A model generated the notes under the pieces. That model was not told the DNA's origin. It searched no databases and saw nothing but the letters and a program-made list of their open reading frames with translations. A stretch of 64,000 nt of DNA from SHZL01 sp963784425 (GTDB lineage: Bacteria; Pseudomonadota; Gammaproteobacteria; Xanthomonadales; SZUA-36), in assembly GCA_963784425.1 (NCBI GenBank), contig CAWARM010000015.1:186001-250000 (forward strand), read 5' to 3'. Of the stretch, positions 26,913-39,405 are shown one piece after another (positions within the stretch are counted from its first letter, which is position 1; every line of letters starts with the position of its first letter). The translations under genes were made by a program, and so were the position numbers.

Positions 26913-28972
26913 GACTATTTTCTACCGGATTTTTGCGTTGGGACCGTGATCCAGCAGTGCCGGCAATCAGAATTTTTCTCGCAAGTCTCTTGCTGTTTCT
27001 TTTGGCCGGAGCCGCGCAGGCCGACGCCCTGGTGCGCAAATACGACTGGATGACTGCGGACCAGGTGTCGGGGTCGCTTAACCTGGGCGTTGTGGAAGAC
27101 GGAAGCCGGGTGGTTGACTTCGAGTTCAATGACCGCGGTCGTGGCCCGAAACTGCATGAAGTCCTGCGCGTGGATGAGGCCGGTTTGCTCACCAGCGTGG
27201 AGATCAGCGGCCATGCCTACATGGGCGCACCTGTGGATGAGCGTTTTGCCGTGAAAGATGGCACGGCGAGGTGGACCAGTACGCTGGAACAAGGGACCGC
27301 GCCCGCCGGAGCCTTCTACTGGTCCAATGATGGCACGGCAGAGGAAGTGGCAATTCTCGCGCGTGCCTTGCTGGGCAGCGAAGCAGGCCGTTTGCCGCTC
27401 TACCCGGCAGGCTCCGCAACGATAAAGCGGGTGGCAGAGTATAGAGCGGCGGACAAAAATGAAGTCACTGCAAGCCTGTATGCAATCAGCGGGGTGGACC
27501 TGGAACCCGTTTACGTCTGGCTGGACTCAAACAAGGAACTCTTTGCGCTCACCCTCGGTTGGATGGGGCTGATTGAACAGGGACAGGCAGCAATTCTGCC
27601 GCAACTTCAGAAATTGCAGGATCAGGCCGAATCAGCGTGGAACCGCGAACTTGCCGCGCAATTGAGCGAGACCATGCCGCAGGCCTGGCTGCTGCGTAAC
27701 GTCACCATCGTGGATGTCGAGGCAGGGGTTTTGCAGCAAAACCGGGCTGTGGAAGTCCACGCTGGCCGGATCACGCAGGTGCTCAATGATAGCGCTGTCG
27801 CGGCCCTGGTCGAAAGCCAGCCAGGTCTACAGATAGTGGACGGCGCTGGGCACTTCCTGGCACCCGGTTTGTGGGATATGCACACGCACCTGTCCCTGGG
27901 AGATGGCTTGTTGCATATTGCTGCGGGCGTCACCACGGTGCGCGACCTGGGCAATGAGCCGGCACGACTGGCAGAAATTCGCGCCGCATTTGATGCCAAC
28001 GAGGTAATCGGCCCCCGCTCGTACGCGGCTGGTTTTATTGATCGCAAAAGCCCTTTTTCCGCGCCGACTGGCCGCTTGGTTAACAGCCTGGAAGAAGCGC
28101 TGGCCATGGTGCGGGAATATTCAGACATGGGCTACCCGCAGATCAAGATCTATTCATCCATCGACCCGGCCTGGGTTGCGCCCATTGCTGCAGAAGTGCA
28201 CAAACACGGCATGCGCCTGTCGGGCCACATCCCGTCCTATATGACCGCTGAGCAGGCGGTCAAAGACGGCTTTGATGAAATTCAGCACGTGAACATGCTG
28301 TTCCTGAATTTTCTGGCTGGCCCTGAGGACGACACGCGCACCCCGCTGCGGTTCACGCTGGTGGCTGAAAAGGCCGGGGATCTGGACCTGGCTTCGCCTC
28401 AGGTCACCGCATTCGTAGCCTTGCTGCAAAAGCGTGGCATTGTCATTGACCCGACCGTGGCCATTTTCGACAGCATGTTCCGGCATCGCTCCGGTGAGGT
28501 GGAGCCCGCATATGCCGTGGTCGCTGCCCATATGCCGCCATCCGTTCAGCGCTCCATGCTGGCGGGTGAAATGGACATCAACGACGGTAATGCAGAACGC
28601 TATGCACGTTCGGCCCAGGCTTTGCTGAATATGATTCTGCTGCTGCACCAGGCGGGCGTGCACCTGGTGTCCGGAACCGATGGCATGGCGGGGTTCACTC
28701 TGCATCGGGAACTGGAACTGTATCAACAAGCCGGCATCAGCGCGCCGGATGTGCTGCGCATTGCCACCATTGGCGCAGCGCAGGTTGTCGGCGCCGGGGA
28801 CAGCAGTGGGTCCGTTGCCCCCGGAAAACAGGCGGACTTTGTCCTGTTGGCGCATAACCCCTTGCAGGACATCAACGCAGTGCGCACGCCCATTGCCGTA
28901 TTCAAGGGGGACCGGCGGTTTGATCCGGCAAAACTGTATCAGGCGGTAGGGATCAAACCTTTTGTGAACTGA
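26909..28972 (+). CDS. Exported amidohydrolase (imidazolonepropionase-like)
   Basis: The 687-residue protein has a signal peptide (FLASLLLFLLAGAAQA, about residues 23-38), an N-terminal region of about 250 residues without a recognisable motif, and a C-terminal metal-dependent amidohydrolase barrel. The barrel begins with GAGHFLAPGLWDMHTHLSLG (metal ligands His325 and His327), continues with GVTTVRDLGNEP, RLSGHIPSYMT and VSGTDGMAG, and ends with the composite sheet VAPGKQADFVLLAHNP. Relatives act on cyclic amides or dipeptides; the substrate is unknown. Its 4-base overlap with thrC is odd, since an envelope hydrolase has no evident role in threonine synthesis. It may simply ride on the operon. 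Confidence 0.85.
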   Translation: MRLFSTGFLRWDRDPAVPAIRIFLASLLLFLLAGAAQADALVRKYDWMTADQVSGSLNLGVVEDGSRVVDFEFNDRGRGPKLHEVLRVDEAGLLTSVEISGHAYMGAPVDERFAVKDGTARWTSTLEQGTAPAGAFYWSNDGTAEEVAILARALLGSEAGRLPLYPAGSATIKRVAEYRAADKNEVTASLYAISGVDLEPVYVWLDSNKELFALTLGWMGLIEQGQAAILPQLQKLQDQAESAWNRELAAQLSETMPQAWLLRNVTIVDVEAGVLQQNRAVEVHAGRITQVLNDSAVAALVESQPGLQIVDGAGHFLAPGLWDMHTHLSLGDGLLHIAAGVTTVRDLGNEPARLAEIRAAFDANEVIGPRSYAAGFIDRKSPFSAPTGRLVNSLEEALAMVREYSDMGYPQIKIYSSIDPAWVAPIAAEVHKHGMRLSGHIPSYMTAEQAVKDGFDEIQHVNMLFLNFLAGPEDDTRTPLRFTLVAEKAGDLDLASPQVTAFVALLQKRGIVIDPTVAIFDSMFRHRSGEVEPAYAVVAAHMPPSVQRSMLAGEMDINDGNAERYARSAQALLNMILLLHQAGVHLVSGTDGMAGFTLHRELELYQQAGISAPDVLRIATIGAAQVVGAGDSSGSVAPGKQADFVLLAHNPLQDINAVRTPIAVFKGDRRFDPAKLYQAVGIKPFVN

Positions 28973-29006
28973 AGTCCGGGCAGGGGAAACAGTTCGCTTA
29001 GCCCAG

Positions 29007-29495
29007 CTATTTCCAGCCGATTTGAAAAATGAAGATCCCGACCATCAAAAAAGCGATGGCGAGCTTAATGGCTGTGGCGAACAGCATGCCCAACCAGGCC
29101 CCCAGGCCGGCCCGGCTGGACTGGCGCCAACCGGCTCCGCTGCTGATTTCGCCCAGTACGGCGCCGACAAAGGGACCCAACACCAGACCCGGGATCCCAA
29201 AGAACATGCCCACCACTGCCCCCAGGCTGGCGCCCCAGAATGCGCGAACACCGGCACCGGTGTAGCGCACGCCGAACGCACTGGCAAGAAAATCCACCAC
29301 CTGTGCAAACACGGTTAACAGGGTAAAGATACCCAGGGTCAACCAGCTGACCGACTCAAAATTGCCGATCCATGCCCCGATAAAAAGCCCGGCCATCACC
29401 AGTGGCACGCCGGGCAGGGCCGGAACCACGGTGCCAGCCAATCCTGCTACCACCAACAAGGCCACCACGATCCACCACAAAATCATCCAGTCCAT
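29007..29495 (-). CDS. DUF456 family membrane protein
   Basis: The 162-residue protein has about five membrane segments, with the small-residue repeats VVPALPGVPLVMAGLFIGAW and the glycine-rich FFGIPGLVLGPFVGAVLGE that mark DUF456 proteins. The function of the family is unknown. ATG 29495 opens directly into the first membrane helix (MDWMILWWIVVALLVV). The 34-base gap to the convergent amidohydrolase holds no clear terminator. Confidence 0.82.
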   Translation of the reverse strand: MDWMILWWIVVALLVVAGLAGTVVPALPGVPLVMAGLFIGAWIGNFESVSWLTLGIFTLLTVFAQVVDFLASAFGVRYTGAGVRAFWGASLGAVVGMFFGIPGLVLGPFVGAVLGEISSGAGWRQSSRAGLGAWLGMLFATAIKLAIAFLMVGIFIFQIGWK

Positions 29496-29767
29496 CGAAC
29501 ACCCGGTAGCTGATCTGTTGGCGGGAATGATAGCCGGGTGGCCTGTAACAGCCAAATCAATACTGTCTGGGCGCGCCTCACGCACCGATGCGGCGTTGAT
29601 CGTCGTCGCAATAGCGCTTGCTGTGACTCCTCCTCGCGCCTCGGTACGCGATCCATCACCCAGATCAGTGCCGATTTGGCCGTTACAGGCCTCTAGTGAC
29701 AGGGATCATTGTTACTGCAACGGTTTCTATCTAGGCTGTGGTGGCGTTGGCCAAACAAGGAGTTCCG

Positions 29768-30889
29768 GTGCTTTCACCATCTGACCAGTTGCGTTTGGAT
29801 TGCTTTCTGGATGAACTGAAAGGTTATGCGCAAACCGAGCTGGGCTTCCCCAGCGCGCTTGACCTTGACTACAGCACGCTGGCGCCGTTCCTGGGCATCA
29901 GTCTGAACAATATTGGCGATCCTTTCACCGCGCCCACCTACCAACTCAACTCGCATTCATTTGAGCGCGAAGTAGTTTCGTTCTTCGCTGAACAGACACG
30001 CGCGCCCAAAGACCGGTGGTGGGGCTATGTGACCAACGGGGGCACGGAAGGAAACCTGTACGGACTTTACCTGGCGCGCGAGTTGTTTCCACAGGGCATA
30101 GTGTATTTTTCCCAGGATAGCCACTACAGCGTGGGCAAGAGCCTGCGTTTCCTCAACCTCCGCAACATCATGATCCGTTCCCGGCCCAATGGCGAAATCG
30201 ACTATGACGACTTGCGAGAAACCGTCCGGATTCGCCGGGATGTGCCGCCCATCGTGTTTGCCAATATTGGCACGACGATGAAAGAAGCGCGCGATGATGT
30301 GGGCCGGATCCGCAGTATTCTTGACGACCTGGCTATCGAAAACCGCTACATCCACAGCGATGCCGCACTGTGCGGTGGCTACGCAGCGTACCTTGACCAG
30401 CGGCCTTCGTGGGACTTTGCCGACGGCGCGGACAGCATCGCGATCTCCGGCCACAAGTTCCTGGCGTCGCCGATTCCGTGCGGCATCGTGCTGGCGCGTC
30501 GCGCCCATGTCGACCGCATTGGTCACGCGGTGGCCTATATTGGCAGCATGGACACCACTATTTCAGGCTCGCGCAATGGGTTCACTCCACTGGTGCTGTG
30601 GTATGCCATCCGGACTTTGGGCGCCGAAGGTTTAAGGCGCCGCATCAACCAGGCGCTCGAAGTCGCGAGCTACGCGGAAAAACGTTTACGTGAAATCGGC
30701 CTGGCGGCCTGGCGCAACCCATCTGCCTTGACCGTGGTGTTTCCGCAGCCGGCGCCGGCCATTCGAAAGAAATGGCAATTAGCCACCAGTCACGGTCTGA
30801 GCCACGTCATCTGCATGCCCCATGTGACGCACGCGAAGATTGATGAGTTGATCGCAGACATTGCACAAACTGCGGAGGATCAGGCGTGA
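29768..30889 (+). CDS. hdc: PLP-dependent histidine decarboxylase
   Basis: The 373-residue protein is close in length and sequence pattern to PLP histidine decarboxylases of Morganella and Klebsiella, which form histamine. It shows YVTNGGTEGNLYGLYLARE, FSQDSHYSVGKSLRFL (His119 stacks on PLP), SRPNGEIDYDDL, FANIGTTMKEA and ISGHKFLASPIPCGIVLA with the PLP lysine at 230, followed by TISGSRNG. GTG 29768 is chosen because AAGGAG lies 5 bases upstream; GTGs at 29738 and 29741 lack such a site. It overlaps an ACT-domain gene by 4 bases. A decarboxylase for another amino acid is possible but less likely. Confidence 0.85.
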   Translation: MLSPSDQLRLDCFLDELKGYAQTELGFPSALDLDYSTLAPFLGISLNNIGDPFTAPTYQLNSHSFEREVVSFFAEQTRAPKDRWWGYVTNGGTEGNLYGLYLARELFPQGIVYFSQDSHYSVGKSLRFLNLRNIMIRSRPNGEIDYDDLRETVRIRRDVPPIVFANIGTTMKEARDDVGRIRSILDDLAIENRYIHSDAALCGGYAAYLDQRPSWDFADGADSIAISGHKFLASPIPCGIVLARRAHVDRIGHAVAYIGSMDTTISGSRNGFTPLVLWYAIRTLGAEGLRRRINQALEVASYAEKRLREIGLAAWRNPSALTVVFPQPAPAIRKKWQLATSHGLSHVICMPHVTHAKIDELIADIAQTAEDQA

Positions 30890-31281
30890 AAGTCTTGACC
30901 ATCATCGAACAGGATCACCCGGCTTTGCTCGCTGAAATCACCGCTACGCTTGAGCAGGCGCATATAGAAATCCTCGATTTCAATGCCCAGGTGATCGGGG
31001 GTACGGCGGCCATCAGCTTGCAGGTTAAACCCTACCTGGCAGCGTTCCGGCTTTTGAGCGGGGCAGGTTACCGGGTCATATCCCACGAGCATCTGCTGGT
31101 TCGGCTGGCTAATCATTCCGGAGCGCTGGCGGAGCTGTCACGCCGGCTTGCAATGGCCCATGTGGATGTGCGTGGTATGCATATCGTCAACCAGGACGAA
31201 TCAGCTGGCATCGTTGCGCTTGAAACCAGCGATACAGCAAAGGCACGCGAGGTGCTGTCCGACCTGCTGCTGCCCGGCTGA
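30886..31281 (+). CDS. Double ACT-domain protein coupled to histidine decarboxylase
   Basis: The 131-residue protein consists of two ACT-like beta-alpha-beta-beta-alpha-beta units, residues about 1-68 (VLTIIEQDHPALLAEITATL) and 70-131 (LLVRLANHSGALAELSRRLA). ACT domains bind amino acids and switch enzyme activity. GTG 30886 overlaps the hdc stop (GTGA), so the two proteins are made together. It may sense histidine or another amino acid to control the decarboxylase; this is inferred from position only. Similar small ACT pairs occur next to other amino-acid enzymes. Confidence 0.75.
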   Translation: MKVLTIIEQDHPALLAEITATLEQAHIEILDFNAQVIGGTAAISLQVKPYLAAFRLLSGAGYRVISHEHLLVRLANHSGALAELSRRLAMAHVDVRGMHIVNQDESAGIVALETSDTAKAREVLSDLLLPG

Positions 31282-31352
31282 CTTCCGCACCTCTTTGGGT
31301 TAACTGATCCAGGTCATTTTAAATTCAGCCTGTGAGACCAAACTAGATTTGT

Positions 31353-31395
31353 AGCTGAGGGTTTTTTCAGCTTCAAATGTAGTTTGAGAAGGAGG
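31353..31395 (+). promoter_or_regulatory. Candidate RNA thermometer in the hsp20 leader
   Basis: The leader holds AGCTGA-8-TCAGCT (31353-31372), and the U-rich stretch TTTTTTC (31362-31368) can pair with GAGAAGG (31386-31392), which overlaps the Shine-Dalgarno GAAGGAGG. An alternative hairpin pairs CTTCAAA (31371-31377) with TTTGA..AAG. Such pairing would hide the ribosome site at low temperature, as in FourU-type leaders of heat-shock genes. This is a by-eye fold only. Confidence 0.3.
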
Positions 31396-31401
31396 ACTGA
31401 C

Positions 31402-31830
31402 ATGAACATTACACGTTACAACCCAACACGGGAAATTGAGGATTTCTTCGAGCGGTTCAATTGGCCGACGATGCGGGAAGGTGGCTTGGAAGCAATGACC
31501 AGGGCGGACTGGATGCCGTCGGTTGACATCAGTGAAACTGACAAGGAATACCTGATCAAAGTCGAAGTGCCCGAAGTAAAGAAGGAGGACATCAAGGTCC
31601 AGGTAGACAATGACATGCTGTGCATCAGCGGTGAGCGTCGGGATGAAAAAAAGGACAAGAAGAATCACCGCGTCGAGCGTTTCTATGGAACGTTCTCACG
31701 GAGCTTCACCCTGCCTGACGATGTTGCCGAAAAGGACATCGATGCAGAGCAAAAGGACGGGATGCTGTATCTGCACCTGAAGAAGTCAGCACAGAAACAG
31801 CCCAAGGCGGTGGAGGTCAAGGTTCACTGA
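31402..31830 (+). CDS. Hsp20/alpha-crystallin small heat-shock protein
   Basis: The 142-residue protein has a variable N-terminus and an alpha-crystallin domain from about residue 35 (WMPSVDISETDKEYLIKVEV) to 135. EVPEVKKEDIKVQVDNDMLC and the late block FTLPDDVAEKDIDAEQKDGM followed by LYLHLKK are typical. It is an ATP-independent holdase that keeps unfolding proteins soluble. ATG 31402 follows the strong site GAAGGAGG; an in-frame TTG at 31384 lies before it. It converges on a MarR gene across a 12-bp stem-loop. Confidence 0.93.
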   Translation: MNITRYNPTREIEDFFERFNWPTMREGGLEAMTRADWMPSVDISETDKEYLIKVEVPEVKKEDIKVQVDNDMLCISGERRDEKKDKKNHRVERFYGTFSRSFTLPDDVAEKDIDAEQKDGMLYLHLKKSAQKQPKAVEVKVH

Positions 31831-31883
31831 AAATAGCAAGCGTGAACTTGGCTGAACGCGATTTAGCACCATGCAGTTGAGGC

Positions 31884-31915
31884 GGGTGGCGGGATTGAGG
31901 ACCATCCCGCCACCC
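31884..31915. terminator. 12-bp stem-loop between convergent hsp20 and MarR genes
   Basis: GGGTGGCGGGAT and ATCCCGCCACCC pair perfectly around an 8-base loop, 54 bases after the hsp20 stop and 8 bases before the MarR stop. The position between convergent 3' ends suggests a two-way terminator, though no T-tract follows on either strand. Confidence 0.6.
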
Positions 31916-31922
31916 GAAGGTT

Positions 31923-32375
31923 CTAGAACAGGCTGGCGATCCGTCCCAGGTGGCTGGTGGCCTGCTCGCGGTCACGGGCACTGAGTCCTTGAAATTGCGT
32001 TCTGAGCTTTTCGACGTAGCGCGGGTATTCACGCTGAAACAGTCGGTCGCCTGCGCGGGTTAAGGCCACGATAATGATGCGACCATCATCTGCATCGCCC
32101 CAGCGCTCAACCAGTCCTTTTTCCTCCAACCGGTCAATGACGCCGGTCAGGGTGCCCTTGGTGATGAGGGTCTGCCCGGTTATTTCACTGCAAGTGAGGC
32201 CGTCCGTGTTACCCAGGCAGAAGATAACCTTGGCTTGCGGGGCGGTAAGGCCGGAGCCGGACAGACGATGAATTTCCGCGTCGAAAAGTGAAAACCGGTG
32301 ATGAGCCCGCGCCAGCTCGTTCATCAAGGTGATGAAATCCTGCTGCTGCGCGTTGGGTGTCGTATTTTGGGCCAT
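31923..32375 (-). CDS. MarR family transcriptional regulator
   Basis: The 150-residue winged-helix regulator has the MarR plan: an N-terminal dimer helix (LMNELARAHHRFSLFDAEIH), a recognition region (PQAKVIFCLGNTDGLTCSEI) and a wing with GTLTGVIDRLEEKGLVERWG followed by DDGRIIIVALTRAG. AGGAG lies 9 bases before ATG 32375. Two 13-base direct repeats 21 bases apart overlap its own promoter, suggesting autoregulation. No drug pump or aromatic catabolism gene is adjacent, so its ligand and targets are unknown. Confidence 0.88.
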   Translation of the reverse strand: MAQNTTPNAQQQDFITLMNELARAHHRFSLFDAEIHRLSGSGLTAPQAKVIFCLGNTDGLTCSEITGQTLITKGTLTGVIDRLEEKGLVERWGDADDGRIIIVALTRAGDRLFQREYPRYVEKLRTQFQGLSARDREQATSHLGRIASLF

Positions 32376-32402
32376 TGAAACAATCTCCTGTAATACTTAC
32401 TC

Positions 32403-32446
32403 TTCCAATGAGAACTATTGTAGTTCCAACCAGAACGTTTATGCAA
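32403..32446 (-). promoter_or_regulatory. MarR gene promoter with paired operator-like repeats
   Basis: On the - strand TTGCAT (32446-32441) and TACAAT (32422-32417) are 18 bases apart, a good sigma-70 promoter. Two copies of TTCCAA(TG/CC)AGAAC on the + strand at 32403-32415 and 32424-32436 lie in phase, 21 bases apart. One covers the spacer and the other the start-side of the -10. This fits autorepression by the encoded MarR protein. Confidence 0.5.
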
Positions 32447-32464
32447 ATTAGCCCCGCGGGCTTT

Positions 32465-32881
32465 TCATGAGTCCGGTACAGTACCGCGCAGCAGCTTCAG
32501 GCGACCCCGCCGTACTTTCCCCTCCAGCCTGCGTTCACCGGACGAACGGGTGGGACGGGTGGCGATGCGGTTCCTGGGCTCAACCAGCGCCTGCTGGATC
32601 AGCACCCGAAGGCGCGCCAGGGCATCAGCCATGTTCTGTTCCCGCGTGCGGAATCGCTGCGCCTTGATGACCATGATGCCCTGGTCATTGACGCGGCGGT
32701 CCGGCAGGGCCAACAGGCGTTGTTTGCAAGCCTCGGGTAAGGACGAAGCGGGAATGTCAAAGCGTAAATGCACCGCAGACGAAACCTTGTTGACATTCTG
32801 CCCCCCTGCACCCTGGGCGCGAATGGCGCTGAGGTGGACTTCTTCATCCGGCAGGGATAGCGTTTCAGTAATCTTGAACAT
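32465..32881 (-). CDS. arfB: Alternative ribosome-rescue factor, peptidyl-tRNA hydrolase ArfB
   Basis: The 138-residue protein has the release-factor-like domain with the catalytic GGQ loop in RAQGAGGQNVNKVSSAVHLR (about residues 20-39) and a basic C-terminal tail (RRLEGKVRRGRLKLLRG) that enters the mRNA channel of stalled ribosomes. It lacks the stop-codon recognition domain, as ArfB/YaeJ does. It frees ribosomes stalled on broken mRNA. It lies 21 bases downstream of gltD on the same strand, probably by chance or read-through. Confidence 0.93.
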   Translation of the reverse strand: MFKITETLSLPDEEVHLSAIRAQGAGGQNVNKVSSAVHLRFDIPASSLPEACKQRLLALPDRRVNDQGIMVIKAQRFRTREQNMADALARLRVLIQQALVEPRNRIATRPTRSSGERRLEGKVRRGRLKLLRGTVPDS

Positions 32882-32902
32882 GGCTGCTCTGCAGATACCC
32901 CG

Positions 32903-34342
32903 TCATGCCCGCTTCTGCTGGGGTTGTCTCATCCGCAGATGCTGGATAATAGATTTTGCCGCCTCGCGGGCGTCGGCGATGGCGGTAACCACCAGGTCAG
33001 AGCCGCGCACCATGTCGCCGCCGGCGAATATCGCTGGATTGGTGGTCTGGCCGGGCAGGTGCGAACTGGTCTCCACCAGGCCACTGGCCTGAGTAGCAAC
33101 GGACAGATCCTGAAGCCAGTGCGGCGGGCTGGGGCGATAACCAAATGCAAAAATAACCGCATCGCCCGGCAGTACTTTTTCGCTGCCCTTGATCAGTTCG
33201 GGCCGGGGACGTCCGCTGCCACCGGCATTCTTCACCAGGCGCGTACGGGCCACGCGCAGGCCGTGGAGTTGCTCTCCTACATGCAGCAGGTCCAGCGGCA
33301 GGGTGTTGAATTCAAACTGCACACCCTCCTTCATCGCGTGGTCCACTTCCCGTTGCGAACCAGGCATATTCTCGCGATCACGGCGATAGACGCAGTGCAC
33401 GGATTCTGCGCCCTGGCGTATGGCGGTGCGCACGCAGTCCATGGCGGTATCGCCGCCGCCCAGCACCAGCACGCGTTGGCCAGCCAGGCTGATGTGCGGG
33501 TAGTCGGGTAAATCCAGGTTGTACAGGTATCCGGTTTGGCCAATGAGGAAGGGCAGGGCTGGAACAATTCCGCCTTTCTCCATGCCGGGCAGGTTCGCTT
33601 CCACCGGCGTGTAGGTGCCGGTGCCAAAAAACAGCGCGTCGTGCATGCCCAGTAATTCGTGAGCCTGGATATCGCGGCCAATTTCGCAGTCAAGGCGAAA
33701 GCGGATGCCCGCTTCCTCAAACACCTCTCGCCGCATGCGCATGACCTTGAGTTCCAGCTTGAAATCCGGGATGCCGAAACTCAACAGGCCGCCGATCTCA
33801 GGATAGCGGTCGTACACGGTCACGCTGATGCCATTGCGCGACAGCACGTCGGCAGCCGAGAGCCCGGCCGGGCCCGCTCCCACCACGCCAACACTCCAGG
33901 GTGTTGGCCGAACCCGTGAAAGGTCGGGCCGCCAACCGAGTTTGAACGCTTCATCGACGATGTAGCGCTCCATTGCACCAATGGTTACGGCACCAAAGCC
34001 GGTTTGCAGCGTGCAGGCTTGCTCGCACAGGCGATCCTGCGGACAAATGCGGCCACAGACTTCCGGCAGGCTGTTGGTTTCGTGGCACAAGGTGGCTGCT
34101 TCCAGGATGCGGCCCTCGGAGGCCAGTTTCAGCCAGTCAGGAATGTAGTTATGCACCGGGCACTTCCATTCGCAATACGGGTTACCGCAGTCCAGGCAAC
34201 GCTCGCCCTGGTCAGCGGCTTCCCCGGCTGCAAATGGCTTGTAAATTTCGCGGAACTCGCTGCGGCGGATTTCCAGCGGATAGACATCCGGATCGCTGCG
34301 GGCGCGATCCAGGAAGGCGAAATCATCGTGCTGCCTTTTCAT
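32903..34342 (-). CDS. gltD: Glutamate synthase (NADPH) small subunit
   Basis: The 479-residue beta subunit passes electrons from NADPH to the large subunit. N-terminal Fe-S motifs are CLDCGNPYCEWKCPVHNYIP and CGRICPQDRLCEQAC. The FAD loop is VGAGPAGLSAADVLSRNG, and the NADPH loop VLGGGDTAMDCVRTAIRQGA. Unlike the FAD protein at 15598-17418, it keeps the full GxGxxG motif. It follows gltB by 19 bases on the same strand. Confidence 0.95.
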   Translation of the reverse strand: MKRQHDDFAFLDRARSDPDVYPLEIRRSEFREIYKPFAAGEAADQGERCLDCGNPYCEWKCPVHNYIPDWLKLASEGRILEAATLCHETNSLPEVCGRICPQDRLCEQACTLQTGFGAVTIGAMERYIVDEAFKLGWRPDLSRVRPTPWSVGVVGAGPAGLSAADVLSRNGISVTVYDRYPEIGGLLSFGIPDFKLELKVMRMRREVFEEAGIRFRLDCEIGRDIQAHELLGMHDALFFGTGTYTPVEANLPGMEKGGIVPALPFLIGQTGYLYNLDLPDYPHISLAGQRVLVLGGGDTAMDCVRTAIRQGAESVHCVYRRDRENMPGSQREVDHAMKEGVQFEFNTLPLDLLHVGEQLHGLRVARTRLVKNAGGSGRPRPELIKGSEKVLPGDAVIFAFGYRPSPPHWLQDLSVATQASGLVETSSHLPGQTTNPAIFAGGDMVRGSDLVVTAIADAREAAKSIIQHLRMRQPQQKRA

Positions 34343-34361
34343 CGTGACATCTATCCTGTAT

Positions 34362-38864
<4,503 letters not shown>

Positions 38865-39405
38865 GATTTACCCCGCAGAGACGTACGCCACCCCCGGACG
38901 GCGTACCCCAATAGTGAATCTAGTTCACAGGGTATCATTCTGGAAGTTAATATTTTGAATGAATGAACTCCGGAAGTTTATAAAGCCCGGTTTCGCTGGC
39001 ATGCTGAACAGGCAAGCACCGCAAGCGTTCATTGACACACGGATACAATCTCGATAGGGTAAAACCTGAAGCGGGTAGTGAGCTGCAAGATGCTACCCGA
39101 CCAGGGATGGATCGTTGGCTCAGGATGAGCGCACTCTGACGCGTTGTTTAAAACCCGGCCTGATTCCATCCCGACGTGTTTAGGGCCCCCGGGGGAATGG
39201 GCCCAGCGGATGCTTTTCAACCCCAGGAACACGCAACCCGATCCGGGATGGCCATGAGCTTTCAAGGCCATGAGCTTCCAGGGATGAGGTCGGGCGGAAA
39301 AACCATGCGTGGTGGTGGAGCAGGCGATGTTCGGAACGAGGTGGGTGGCCCTGTCCACCAACCGCTTTTCCCGGGGGCCGTTTTGTTTGCAGAGCGGAAT
39401 TTCGC
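38865..39405. other. 541-base non-coding gap upstream of gltB
   Basis: No convincing gene is seen. The part near gltB is AT-rich and probably holds its promoter on the - strand. It includes GTGAA-5-TTCAC at 38914-38928 and GTACGCC..GGCGTAC at 38883-38906, which could be operator or leader hairpins. The other half is GC-rich and contains the repeat-like element at 39182-39380. Confidence 0.5.
39182..39380. repeat. GC-rich segment with inverted ends and internal direct repeat
   Basis: The segment starts with AGGGCCCCCGGGGGAA and ends with TTTCCCGGGGGCCG, approximate inverted copies. Inside, GGCCATGAGCTTTCAA and GGCCATGAGCTTCCAG (about 39250-39282) are adjacent near-identical repeats. All frames across it lack signs of a real protein. 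It resembles a small non-autonomous repeat element; copy number in the genome is unknown. Confidence 0.35.
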
